Below, in pieces: positions 24,371-36,447 of a stretch of 64,000 bases of DNA. The notes beneath the pieces are model-generated. The model made no database searches and had not been told where the DNA came from. It saw nothing but the letters and a program-made list of their open reading frames with translations. The number at the start of each line of letters is the position of its first letter. The stretch's first letter is position 1. The DNA is taken from contig NC_092676.1 in NCBI RefSeq assembly GCF_964355755.1, forward strand, positions 16,288,288-16,352,287, in the 5' to 3' direction. The stretch comes from Antedon mediterranea (lineage: Eukaryota > Echinodermata > Crinoidea > Comatulida > Antedonidae). A program made the position numbers and the translations under genes.

Positions 24371-25960
24371 AATGTAGAATTGAATGAAATAGGGAAGGCT
24401 AAATACTAGATATTCTAGGTAGATGATGATGCTTGTTGCATTGAATTACGCATTATGCATTATTTACCAAAAACGCATTTTTTTTTGTAAATTGCAGCTG
24501 TTAAACAATAGTAGTTGGTAGATAGATTTGTTAAAGCGGACATTTACATTGACTAGCATTTTTTGAAAGAAAGATTAAAGAACGGGCCTGTACTAATTGG
24601 AGAAATGATATTATCTTCTCTCTATCAGACAATCACACTAATTCCCTTGGCTACAACAAATTAATAAATTCTAGTCCAATTCAGTCAGGGTCATGGTAAA
24701 TATCTTTTAATATTATTTGTTATGTATCACATCATAAACAATTAATAATAACATTTTAATACAAAAATAATGAAAACACATCCGGTACTGTAGCAATTAC
24801 ATTGTGGCTATACTGTATTGACATTTTATATTGTATTGAGTTCAAAATTGCAATATAAAGTTCTTTGCATCGGGCCTTTACGAAGGATATATATCTAGTA
24901 TGTAATAATTTTGAATGATGGGTTATAAAGATGTTGAATGATTTAAAAAATAATACATTTCAGTGAAAATATGGTAAATGGTAAATACAATAATTTATGT
25001 TCAGTAAAAATTGCTGTGGACATATCGCGCTGCGCCTGGTTTCTCATTAAAGGCCAGGTGCGGCCACAACCTTTCTATTGACCATACATTTCAATAATTA
25101 TCGATCTTTAGTTTCCCTTATGTTTCATCATTTTTGGGGTTTTATTTGTGTTACATGAGCTTGTTGAAAATAAGCACCTTCTTATCAGTGGGGGATAGTT
25201 CAAATTACAGAGTAAAATCTCTATTCTTGTGTACACAACTTTTGTAAATAGAAGGCATTTCAAAAAGCTATGAAAGATAAACGGTGTGGTAAAAAATTTT
25301 ATCAGATGACTAAATATAGCTAATATAACTTGAATTTTACATTTTTGGTATTTTTATTCAACTTCAGATTTTTATTTTCATGCTATAGCAAAAATTATCC
25401 ACCTTCTATCCACCATCTTTTTCACCTTCTAGGGCGTCAGCAGACATGTTATTACATTAGGTTAAACTACCTAACTACTGAAAAAAAGTCTTCCTTCCTT
25501 TTATGGCAGAATTTTGCAAAATTTTGTATTTGACCATATTAAGGGAAATTCATGTTTTTTCGTCTTGATTTCTGTTACAAATCATTGATTTATGTACAAT
25601 TAACCAGATATTATATTTAAAATGCATGACTGTACCTGAACTTTAAGCTGTATATTCACGCTTTCAAGATTATAGACTGATATTATTACAGTATACAATT
25701 GTTGGCGAAGTAAGTAAGTAAAGTAATCGGCAGATAGTTAAAAATGTATAACGTGTAAATGCCATTTGAATTTCGTCTTAGCAATTTAGTATTATTAATT
25801 AGCAATTATATTTTAAATAAAATTCAATAGAACGAATACTTCCTTTATATTGACGTTGTTGAAATGTTTGTCTTACTAACTAAACACCAGGTGCTCACAT
25901 CCGCATCTTCCTTTACAAAATGGAATGTAATATAAATGTTTAATTTCTTATTCTTATTAT
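24371..25960. other. intergenic, no gene seen
   Basis: AT-rich DNA between the satellite and the transporter gene. Its right part should hold the transporter 3' UTR. No motif strong enough to call. Confidence 0.5.
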
Positions 25961-28900
25961 TTAAATGTTTGGTAGTGAATCTATATCTTGCGAACTTAAG
26001 GTATCAAAATGTTTATAGCTAACTACTGTGACAGATTTGCTACTGCCACTCAGTGCGTTTTTTTCATTTTCTGAGCCACCAGACGTTGTGTCATTTTTAT
26101 CACTTCCTCTTGATCCAAGAGTAAGTATAGATCCTAATATAGTTACCAGCGAAATTATTTTCAGAATTCCTGCCATTAAAAGTGTGTATCGACTAAAAGA
26201 TTCGTTGTTATATAACCAACAAGTTCCATTCGAGCCATCGCATTCCTTATCCCACAGTAGACATTGACCATCGATGATCGCGCCAAAGATTATTGGTCCA
26301 GGCACGGTTCCTACAAAATTAAAAAGGTCATATTGGATTAAAAAATAACCACTACTTGTTCTTAATAATATAATAATTATAACCGTTGTCCTTTGTACAA
26401 TCTACAAATGTCGACAGTATAATGAGGTAAATTACCAGAAGCTTACCTCATGTGTGTCCTATATTTTATTATGTTAAGTATGGTATGATGCGATATAACA
26501 CAAAATGTTATTATCTTACATTTTTCACAGTACATCGCCAATTTCTTGAAATATTGTGAATGTATCAAAAAATAATATATGTATGATCTTTTAACTTTTA
26601 AGAAACTTAAACTGCATATATATTGGTCATCAGACATCAGAATGATATACAAATCAAAAAGGAATAAGGATGTAGGAAAATTCAATTTTGAATATAGATC
26701 TTCAATGGAAAGTAAATAGAATAACATACCAAGTAACCTATACATGAGTGATTGAATACCAAGACCAAATGCACGTTGATCATGATCCACAATCCTAGAA
26801 AAAACAATCGTAAGGTATATTTAATTTTTTTGTTAATAAACAATTACAACTATCACATTTATACATTTCATTACAAGTCTTTTTCGTTTTAAATAAACTT
26901 TCCCTCCTTTTTGTCACAAATTGAAATAGTTGACCGCATGTAATCATAATACATAAGCGAATAAAAACCGTAAAAAGAGAAAAATGATATTTTGGAAATT
27001 ACAAATAGTAACACTTAATTAGAGCTTAAAATTATTTCTAAATAGGCCCTAATTATTAAATTTTTTTTAAATAAACAATTTGTAACTGTGTTTAATTAAT
27101 ATTTTCAGACATTTTGTTTTTAATAAGATGAATAACCCTTGGACACCACGAAAGAATGTCTGTATATTGATCATACCATGTCATATTTCGCATGTCTTAC
27201 CGTAATACAGCAGTTGTACCCGGAACAATAGCCATGAAAGTAGTAAGCATTTGAAAAAACAACAAGACCAGGAATAGTGGAATTAAAGGGCAGTCGATGT
27301 CACATCTTTCAGCTTTACCCATGTAATCAACGTCAGAGGAACTGCTCGTGATATTCATACAAGTACAGTCGAAATATTCCTATACGGAAATTAATTTGAT
27401 ATCTTTTCATTTAATTTGGAGTAACTTAGATTATATCTGTTTAGGCCTCTGCCTTCCATCATCATCACCATCATTCAGCAGTATTTTTAAATTTATAGTC
27501 TTTACTGGCTATACATCCTACATGACAACTGGAATAATACATAATATTGGAGATTGTTCGATTATTTTCTCATTATCGTCATCTTCATCGTCACCATTAG
27601 CACCGTCACCGTCAATCTCACGATGAGTAGTCAAATGTCAAACATGCGCTCATCATGTCAAATTTATATTTATCATTATTATCATTTACCAAAATGTTCT
27701 CTTCGTTTTCCTTACTGACTGCACATCCTGCATGACATCCGGAATAATACATGACATTGTCGATTCCACATATTGGGTCGTACTCCTGTCCACAACGGCA
27801 ATCTATGTTACAGTTTGCATTTATATTGGTCTCAGCACCTTCAGGATATATTGCAGACCTAGAGTTTAACGTAAACACAATTTAACAATCAAATGAATTA
27901 AATTCTTTATTTAGAGTTAACTTGTTTTCTGTTAAAACATCTCATGTACATGCCATCATCATTGAAGCTGAAGCAAAAGCAGTCATTTGTGTGAAAACTA
28001 GATTGAAAATCGATGACGATGAAATTAATGTAAAGAAAGAAAGAACAAGTGTATCTAACTAAAGAGATAGAAAAAAGAAGAAAGCAAAATCACAGTATGT
28101 AGTATGCAAATGTAGATAGGCATAAGTGTTTTTATTCTGTTAACAAACAAAAAATGTAATGAGTTGAGATAATCAGTTTCATATCTTGACCCAAGTGTTT
28201 AAAAAGTGTAATGTAACAAAATAAAATAAATAGATAAATAGAATGCATACGTTTTGCCGTACTGTGTCGTGACGCCAGCAAAATTAACGTTATCACAATA
28301 GATAACGAAACACAAAAGCAATACTGCAGAAACTGAAAGAGTTCCGAGGACAAACTGAAGCATTGCTTTAACAGACAGCTTAAATCGCTTCACCACCCAT
28401 CCACCTATTAAGGTACCACCAACTCCTGACGGTATTACAATAATTCCTAAAGAAATCAGAATAAAATCCATTATTTTCTTCCAGGTTCGGATATCTTATT
28501 CACGACATGTTAATATTTATTTATTAGTTGCAATTCTGTTCATATATTTTTGTAGACTTTCTGTGTTATTATGATAATATTAGACTCACCACATATTCCG
28601 GCGGCTGCACTTGGAGTAATATTAAATTGAGATTCCATGTATTTAGGCCCAAAGACAGCCATAGCTGCTAAAATAAACCATTCTGCGCACGTTGATAGAT
28701 TTATCATCATGTATGGGATATTTTTAACTAAGTTCCAAACGGCTTTTGGAAAGTTTTTTATACTTCCACCGTAACTTGCACGTGTCATCATATTATCTTC
28801 ATCATCTTCTTTTGTGGTATTCTTCAGAGCTCGCTCCTTAGCAATTAAAGCTGCACCTATAAAGCGCAAATAAATTGGTAATGATTGATGATGGTGATCC

Positions 28901-31338
28901 ACGATAACGTAACTAAAAATCCCATTTGTTTTGTATGCGATAGAGTTAAAAATATATATATGAAAAGTATAAAACATATAAAGATAGCAATGAAAATGTC
29001 AGTTGTCAGTGATAATTTTATATTCATTTGTGTATATTTTTACTCCTCTCAAAGCCTAATCTAGTCATATCATATAGTAAGCGAAGTACATTTTAGAATA
29101 TTTAACACTTGGAAATATTGGCACTCCATATAAAAACAAATACAGATTAGTACCTACATCGGTTTATTATGATTTTATACCAGACTAAATTTTGGACGTT
29201 TATCATATTCCTCCTATTCTAAACATAGTTGGTATCGAAATGCTATTAACATTGAAAAGAAAGAAGTTCAAGTTCAACTTTATTTTTCCACGGATGCCCA
29301 GATCAACACATGATTCTTCCCGGAACTGTGCACCAAAAAACAAACTCGATAGGGAGAGATGAGATAGAGAGGGGATAGAAAGAAAAAAATAAACAACCCA
29401 TTGATTGAACAATAAGATATAATATATAAGAAACAATACAAATATAAAGCAGCAGTTGTCAAGTAATTGATAACTGTATACATGGCATTTAATACGGTAG
29501 GGTGCCAGAAGTGATTTTGATGAATGTTTCTCTAAAGCCTCTTTCTAGAGCCTCATAAACCATTCCATAAAATCAATATTCGTGGAGTTGTGGCTTGGTG
29601 GTTATGATGCTTGGCTACCACTCCAAGGTTCCTGGATTGAAGTCCCGTCACATGTCCGGATTTTTTCTAAGGACAAAATTACAACTCCCCTCCGAAAGAC
29701 GTTGTTTATGTAGAGCATCTTGTGTATATGTTTGTCTCGTGAACCTCTGAGAGTCCCTAATGATCAACAATTGCTGGATGGATCATCCTCATTAAATATA
29801 GTATAAAAAATAAATACAAATATTGGCCTACATGTATATCAACTTACCTGGAAGTGCTCTTGGATAACCCAGTAATGGAAAGGAAACAAGCAAACAACAC
29901 GTTCCACTAACAAGGAATCCTATCCACCAGGCACCGACCCATATTGGACTTCCTCTTGATATACCTTGCCTTCAATATTGAATGTAATAATGTATAGTTA
30001 ATTCCATATAACTGAATGTTTATACGTCTTTGTAAAGAATTTTTGTGTTTACTGTTTATATCATCAAATAGTACAAATACAGTATTGTATTTTTTATGGA
30101 AAACGGTTACTTACTCAGCAGGATCAATCCTAATATCTGTGTAAATAGTAAGATACAATCCTCCAAGAACGTAGCCCAACGCAGGCCCCAATATTGATAT
30201 CGCATTGAATATACCTGGTAACAAGAAAACATAAGATTATCTTTTCATATGATGCGCTGTATTTCAAGAATATTTTCTCAATTTCTATAACATTTTGTGT
30301 ATTTACCAAGTGGTACAGTGGTATGATTGGCACCCCCATGAGATAATTATATGTGACGTCGCTGACCAGATAGTCAGCAGACTTTCATAGTGGAACAATT
30401 GCATTATCAAGAAAGTACAGTTCATATCTCATAAAAAGTAAGCAGTAGATCTATAAATATCTAAATAAATGCTTTATCTTGTTCCCCGATTATTCAATTA
30501 AAGCATAACAGGATAATTGATATAAGCACGCACCTATGTACATAGCTATTAACTTCGGTGTAACATTATCATCCATGTATGTTACCCCTAGTGTATACAA
30601 AGGCGACGCACCAATTCCATGAAGCAGTTGGGCGAATACAAAAACCCAGTAGTACGATGACAGATCTGTATTTTTACCATTATCTTGATCAATACATAAC
30701 GGTACTGTGCGATTTGTATCACATGTTGTGGTATTTATTAGACTTACACCATCATCGTCTCCACGATAATATCCTGTAGTGAAATGTGGCAGAGAAAATA
30801 CATAACACCCAATGCCGAATATAATTGCACCAATACCTAACAGTTTCGGCTTGTGTTTTTTCTCCCCGAAATAGGTGACGAAAATAACCACAAGTGTAAC
30901 AGAGAAATCGTAACAGCTTGAGATGGACCCACTTTTGACACTTGGAAGTTCAAACCGTTTCTCTAGCGTAGTTGTATCTACGTATATCAATCCATTGACC
31001 GTCATGCCCTGGGCTAGTGCGAAAAGGCAAATAAAAAAGCAGAATCCCTTAGGAGAGTTAAACACCTGAGCACAGGCTGGCCTCCACGAGCCCCATCCGC
31101 ATGTTGGCTCCTCATCTGCAAATTCTTCAACCTTTTCCTGATTTGAAGTTGTCACATCCACTTTACTACCGTTCTCTTCACTAAACATAGTATTAGCTAT
31201 ACCTTGCGGTTCATTTTCAATATTATCTACAATGTTTTGTTTCTCTGACGAACGTGCGATTTGTTCGGGGTCTTCCACTCCTACTATAATTGACCCTCCA
31301 CGGGTGGAGGGTCTCTGTCCAACCTCATCCTCTTCCAT
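25961..31338 (-). CDS. SLCO/OATP-type organic anion transporter, 9 coding exons
   Basis: Exons: 30534-31338, 30115-30214, 29848-29969, 28590-28856, 28251-28446, 27690-27858, 27201-27379, 26730-26794 and 25961-26310. Phases agree and the total is 2253 nt, 750 aa. An in-frame TAG two codons before the ATG supports the start. The acidic cytosolic N-terminus (about 95 aa) is followed by TM segments (FCFFICLFALAQGMTVNG and so on), GIGASPLYTLG and GPALGYVLGG. The large extracellular loop (about residues 497-580) has Kazal-like cysteines: CNIDCRCGQEYDPICG, YYSGCHAGC, FDCTCMN. The superfamily signature is partly kept: WVGAWWIGFL, but the D-x-R before it is replaced (SPI). After the last TM there is a cytosolic tail ending SLPNI. 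The family mediates sodium-independent uptake of amphipathic anions at the plasma membrane; the substrate here is unknown. Confidence 0.95.
27500..27565 (-). pseudogene. decayed partial copy of the OATP Kazal-loop exon
   Basis: The sequence at about 27500-27565 resembles 27711-27770 (part of exon 6): both have catcctacatgaca/catcctgcatgaca and ggaataatacat words at matching spacing. It lies in the intron between exons 6 and 7 and lacks a good open frame, so it looks like an old tandem exon-fragment duplication. Confidence 0.5.
29258..29400 (-). repeat. possible LINE/SINE 3' end in an OATP intron
   Basis: On the minus strand it ends in a TTGAAC-type repeated tail (aagttgaacttgaactt), as many retroelement 3' ends do. 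The body is not recognised. Confidence 0.35.
29582..29822 (+). mobile_element. tRNA-derived SINE in an OATP intron
   Basis: A-box-like tggcttggtggttatgatg near 29591 and B-box-like ggattgaagtcc near 29634, then a unique body, then aattgctggatggatcatcc and an A-rich end (aaaaaataaataca). The last 60 bp are shared with 35070-35155, so the 3' tail is a dispersed module. Confidence 0.7.
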
Positions 31339-33880
31339 AATGTACTAAACTACAGCAGGCCTATTATCAATATTATTCCGTTTTCGGGTTTAGAAACTAA
31401 AAAATAACGACAATACATAATAAATCATTATAATAATAATTTAAAGGCAAATTACTAAAAAAATAACAATTCTGTCATGTGGGTTTCATTGACTTTCACA
31501 CTACGCAATGTGTTACGCACCTGCTTTTATTCTTGATTTGGTTGGTTATTCTCCTACAGCTTTTCTGTCTAGCCCTGGGCGAGATGTAGGCCTACTAATG
31601 GAATGAACGTTTAGTTAGAACAGTAGGTATGTTCAAACAAATAACGAATGCTCTGTATTCATATCATTCAAGTCATAAACATATTAATTATTTGTATATT
31701 GACTCAATAATTTACAAAATAAATAATACTTACAAGTATTTTATAATTATAGGTTTACACCTTCTTCTCTGTGGATGGAAATGGATATCATTCGGAAAAG
31801 ATATTACCTGCTGTTGTTTATTGCAAGATATTGTTTGATCGGTAGCCTCCACCATTACATTACAATAATAATGTCATCCGAATTGTGTTCATTCATGCTC
31901 GATCAATTTAACCTGTATACGCCCCAGATAAAGTTTAACGAGTAGGACTAATTTGGTGTTGTAGATTAGATTATATTAGCTATAGTAATCGCCAACAACA
32001 AACTAACCACACAATATTAGTATTTGGTCTTTACCCAATATTATAATCGAACGATTTCTTATCAGTGATAATTGCCAAGTAGATAATCGAATAGTTGTTA
32101 AATATTAACTAGGGCCATCCTGTGTCAATCGCATAGAACGTCATGCCATATACTGTACTCTTTATTTTTTATTTATAATGACAACGGCAACATGATAATG
32201 CATTTTCTAATATACAATAGTAAAATATGAAGTGACTACAGAAGATATATATTTACCGTCTAGGGATTGGTTGAAATGGTATCACGTGATTAAGTATTAT
32301 CAACGTTGAGCGCTTTGGATAAAATAGTAAATTTAAATTAAAATAGCATGGAGCTATTATTATTATAAGTGATTTTTTATTGGAGAGGTGTTGGGCGTTT
32401 ATTCAAATAAATACCATCCTATTGGTATGATTAATACGTTAGATTAGTATAAATATCTTCCGCGACACAGTGGGCAGTTTTAGACGGCTTGCAACATGAG
32501 CAGAAGTATCCCAGGGTCATAATGGGACACATAGCCCACAGTTGTCCCTGCCAGCTTACCCAACAACTCGGCTATCGGGGTTTCACTCGATTTCAAACAA
32601 AAGGTATTATCATCAGTTCTTCGGAGGTAATTTTATATACTATACTATTCCCCACAATATACTCCGATGCTTTATGAATATTTTTAATTTGATATTTGTT
32701 AATTTGCAATATAATTTTTATTTTGCTAACTACTGTACCTTCACACGCGCGGTCCGACAATAAACAAAAACTAAAATGGCTATCGCCACCAACGGCCAAC
32801 TTAGTTGAAGCCAGGAAGTTGACTCACCGTGAACCCGGAAATTATTTCTACCGCGTACGGTTGAAACTCTACCGATGAAATTAGAAATTGTGTTTTAAAA
32901 TCCTTTATAATATCTTCCTAAGATAGAAATAAGGAACAATACCGTAATAGTGAGAACTAATGTTATCAAATCTACGTTTCGGGGTACATCTGAGATAGAT
33001 GAGAGAGGTGTCCAAGGCGGAGATTTGTCCCGAAGTTTTACCTATGTCAGAATTCAGAATTTATATATAGATACTCTAGTCTAAATTTACTATTTTATCC
33101 TGCGTACTGCTTTTATTGGTGTATTACATTTGTGATCTCCTTGGGAAATATTTTTCTCGAGGGATTATATTTTCCCGAAGTGGGCCGGCATCTCTTATAT
33201 TTTCCCTCGGGGAATCTCAAATGTTCTAATACACTTTTAAGCAGTCAATATCGTTATAATAAAACCACAATATACGAAGTTATAATGCCCTAAAAGAGGA
33301 AGTTACAACTTAATATGGCGTTTTTCTTTGCTGGAAAGCAGCCTCGATTTGTGTTAGCGTGCCATCTATTCGGCCATTCAGGTTTCCCCAAATGCGTTGT
33401 TTCTACCCTTCGGGACAATGATTTGTATGAATTCCAATAGTCTAGATAAGTGTGATTGATCATGTTGTTGTAAAGCATGTTGTTGTATGCCACTAGTAGT
33501 ATCATTGTAGGTGTGTTATGCCAGTAAGAAAGAATTGTCCAGACACAGAACCCTGCCACTGCATTTGGGTAATAATAAAATAGATTCTTCGTATTTTAAC
33601 CAATGGCAATTTTGCGGCATCATAAACCAGCATTAACAATGCAGAAAAGGTCGCGCTATACTTCCTTGACAAAACAGGGTTAGGTTTAAATACATTTAAA
33701 TGCAATTGTTTAATAAAGCATATGAACAAAGACTGTCTTTAAAAAGTCAACTCTCTTCCCACCTTTTACACACAATTGATTGTTGATTGGTTTAAAAACA
33801 ATGACTATTAACTATAATGTAAAAGAACCGATAAATGAAATAATCTGGAATACTGTAACATACATATAACGTACTACGGT
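31339..33880. other. 5' flank of the OATP gene and intergenic DNA, no gene seen
   Basis: It should hold the transporter promoter and any 5' UTR exons, which I cannot place. A word shared with the CDC40 intron 5 repeat (gcgtttattcaaataaata) occurs near 32394. Short open frames at 32.5-32.9 kb and 33.3-33.7 kb have no recognisable protein features. Confidence 0.5.
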
Positions 33881-33883
33881 AAA

Positions 33884-34080
33884 ACACTTTATGACTATGT
33901 TCTTAACAAAGCCGGGATCTTAACGCTTCGTAACATCTACAACGCTGATAATACTCCGGTGTCTCTCCTCCTAAACAAATATTAGATAAAACTAACCACC
34001 GTAAAACACTTTTCTCAATCCATAGTAACACCCCAATTGATGGGGAAAACTCGCTATCTTGGGGTACAGTATTCTACTAT
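33884..34080 (+). mobile_element. fragment of an L1/Tx1-like LINE
   Basis: It parallels 60104-60290: conceptual reading NKAGILTLRNIYNADNTP here against IKAGILTLRHIYNFDDT there. Stops and shifts make it non-functional. Confidence 0.6.
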
Positions 34081-34609
34081 TCAGTAATATCTGAATAACG
34101 AGGATCGGAGCAATACCTCTGATTCAGTTGTTGAAATTAAATGTCAACTTTCATTTCAAATGAATCTCAAACGGGCGGTATTGTATTCTTGCTCATGTTC
34201 TACCCCATGCACGCTGGTCCTGCCACACATAAGATTGATCACCCTTTTACCATTTTTCCAAACACCAAATGCAGTGATAACACTAGACTAGGTTATGTTT
34301 CTTACTAATTACTATTCCTAAGTTTCTATAGGCAATAGCTGAATGCGGTATGTGATGTCTGACTAAGAGAGGCTTCTAATTCCATGATTTTTATGATATG
34401 AAATATTGTGAAGTACATTTTGCTTTTTATTAACTTTATCTTCCTTCTAATAATTATAGTGTACAATATACCTATCGACACTATAAATTCATTTATACAT
34501 TTGTGTATACTGCATTGTACTAAATCTTTTTGATTCCCGAACCATAAAATCATCAAGAAGGTGCTCGTCGAACTGATAGTTTAATAATATTTCATACTTA
34601 TTTAAGTGG

Positions 34610-34790
34610 CATGATTTATTCATTCATATAAGTCTGTTAGTACACTTTATAAAACACTTAAATACATTTCTTTCATTTAAATGGACGATTATAGTCACAT
34701 GGCATGCAATAGTACGCATTTAACGATCGTTGAATAGTACTTTTTTCGCGTACGAAAAAAAAGTCAAAAATATTAATGTGCCGCCTTTTT
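34610..34790 (+). repeat. dispersed repeat, copy a
   Basis: The words atggacgattatagtcacatgg, tgcaatagtac and tttcgcgtac recur in order at about 36300-36400. Family unknown; non-coding. Confidence 0.5.
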
Positions 34791-34837
34791 AAAAACAACA
34801 TTCAACATTCCAATAGCCATCGTATATATACACTTAC

Positions 34838-34869
34838 TAGAGAGTGAGCGAGCAAAGCACACCCTCTAG
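34838..34869 (+). mobile_element. Helitron-like 3' terminus (CTAG hairpin), second family
   Basis: A near-perfect hairpin with arms actagagagtg and cacaccctctagt around gcgagcaaagc, ending CTAG then T. Architecture matches the 3' ends of the integrin-intron elements, but the sequence differs. Its 5' end was not found. Confidence 0.45.
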
Positions 34870-35044
34870 TATTTAGATAATTCTACTTTAGTCAGATAAG
34901 AGTCAAATTAGTAACGAATTACTGACTTCATACCTTGTAAGGGGTGTTGATGAATTTAGAAAATTTTCTTATTTAGATTTGTAATTCTCATGTAATTTAT
35001 TTTATTTATTGGTTTTTGTTTTTCTTTAACATTAATGTTATTGT

Positions 35045-35155
35045 ATTTTGTGTATTGTATCTGTATCTGAAGGTCCCAAATGATCAGCAACTGCTGGATG
35101 GATCACCTTCATTAAATATGGTTCAAATAAAATAAATAAATAATAAAAAACAGGA
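35045..35155 (+). repeat. SINE/LINE 3' tail fragment
   Basis: Shares the module gatcagcaactgctggatgg and ttcattaaatatggtt with the SINE at 29582-29822 and ends in aaataaaataaataaata. No tRNA-like head. Confidence 0.6.
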
Positions 35156-35156
35156 T

Positions 35157-35830
35157 TTGAACCAGTTAGCATTTTGGTCACAGCGATGGCTTCTTCGTTT
35201 CAGCGCATCTAAATGTGTAGTACTTCGTTTCCGTGCAACTTTTGAATACACCTACTCATTAAATGGATCTTATGTTGAAGAAACGACGGAACAAAAAGAC
35301 TTAGGAATTTGGATTAGCAACAACTTGAAACCTGATCTGCACATCAAAAAAATATGTAACAAAGCCAAAGATAGGAATGAAGAAAAGGTATCAATCCTGT
35401 ACACATCAATCGTAAGACCTATAATTGAGTATGGATCCGTTGTATGAAACCCCATTTCCAAACTATAAAAAGTGCAGAGTAAATGTCTACGACTTTGTCC
35501 AATTGAAATAAAATTGCGTACACTCTTGATCTAAGCTATCAAGTAAGTAAGTATCAAGTAAGTAATGTGAATAGTAATCTAAGTAGGCATAAACACAATA
35601 AACCGCAAAACTTATGATTTTAAAATCGGCCCGTAAAGTAATTGGATCCAAAGCAATTTTTTAGTTAGCCATCAGAAAATCTATAACAAATCTCTTTCTA
35701 AATAATTAGACACTATTCATGGATTGCCACTCTCATTGATTCATGAATATACCATTGACATATCCGGTCGCTTACGCCCTAAAAGTAAAGTAACAAAAGA
35801 AAGTTATACTTAATCAATTTTTATTATCAG
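35157..35830 (+). mobile_element. CR1/jockey-type LINE fragment
   Basis: The 35157-35447 frame reads WLLRFSASKCVVLRF, EQKDLGIWISNNLKPDLH and SIVRPIIEYGSVV, which are the post-YADD thumb and connection motifs of CR1/jockey reverse transcriptases. Continuation (KVQSKCLRL, then IHGLPLSLIHEYT near 35725) carries stop codons. Truncated at both ends. Confidence 0.8.
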
Positions 35831-36299
35831 AAAGTAAAGGTTTACTTACGCGTTTCTCTATAAGAGACAATACAAATATTTTGTTTCTTATGCATTATTC
35901 AAAAACTTTACTGTGATTTGGGGTGCTTTCTTTCACAAAACAGAACATAATGTTACAGGAGAAAGCACTTTATCCTATTTATTATTGTTTTTTTTTGTCT
36001 ATAAATAAAAAATAAATAAATATTAATAATTACATTTGTATTTTAAGTTATTTAACATTAAAGTCTCATAGTACTGAATCAGAGTCTAGACATTATAAAA
36101 AAAGAAGATTATTTATTATTATTTTATGTTAATTTATCTCATTCTTTTAAATAATACGGTACAAAGTACTGTACGTGTAGTTTTAAACATTAAAAAAAGA
36201 ATCACCTCATGACGCTCGTTCTGTTTTCGTTCTATTTACCACTGACGAAGAATAAGTACAGGTGTCACTATTTATGTTGTTTCAAAGGTTTATACTTTA

Positions 36300-36410
36300 A
36301 TTAAACCTAAATAAATTCCTGTTATTTCATTGGACGATTGTGGGCTACATGGTGTGCAATAGTACAGTACGCAAGGATCGTTTAATCGTTTCGCGTACAA
36401 AATTAAATGT
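36300..36410 (+). repeat. dispersed repeat, copy b
   Basis: Diverged copy of the repeat at 34610-34790 (ggacgattgtgggctacatgg, tgcaatagtac, tttcgcgtac). It lies in the 3' flank of the integrin gene. Confidence 0.5.
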
Positions 36411-36447
36411 AAATCAATCAATCTGATGATAACCTGAATAGCCCACT

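Noticed and set aside
27618-27690. Extension of OATP exon 6 past 27690, or a donor at 27715
   Set aside because: A strong GTAAGG at 27715 would leave the wrong phase for exon 7. The GTAAAT donor at 27689 keeps phase and restores the Kazal-loop pattern.
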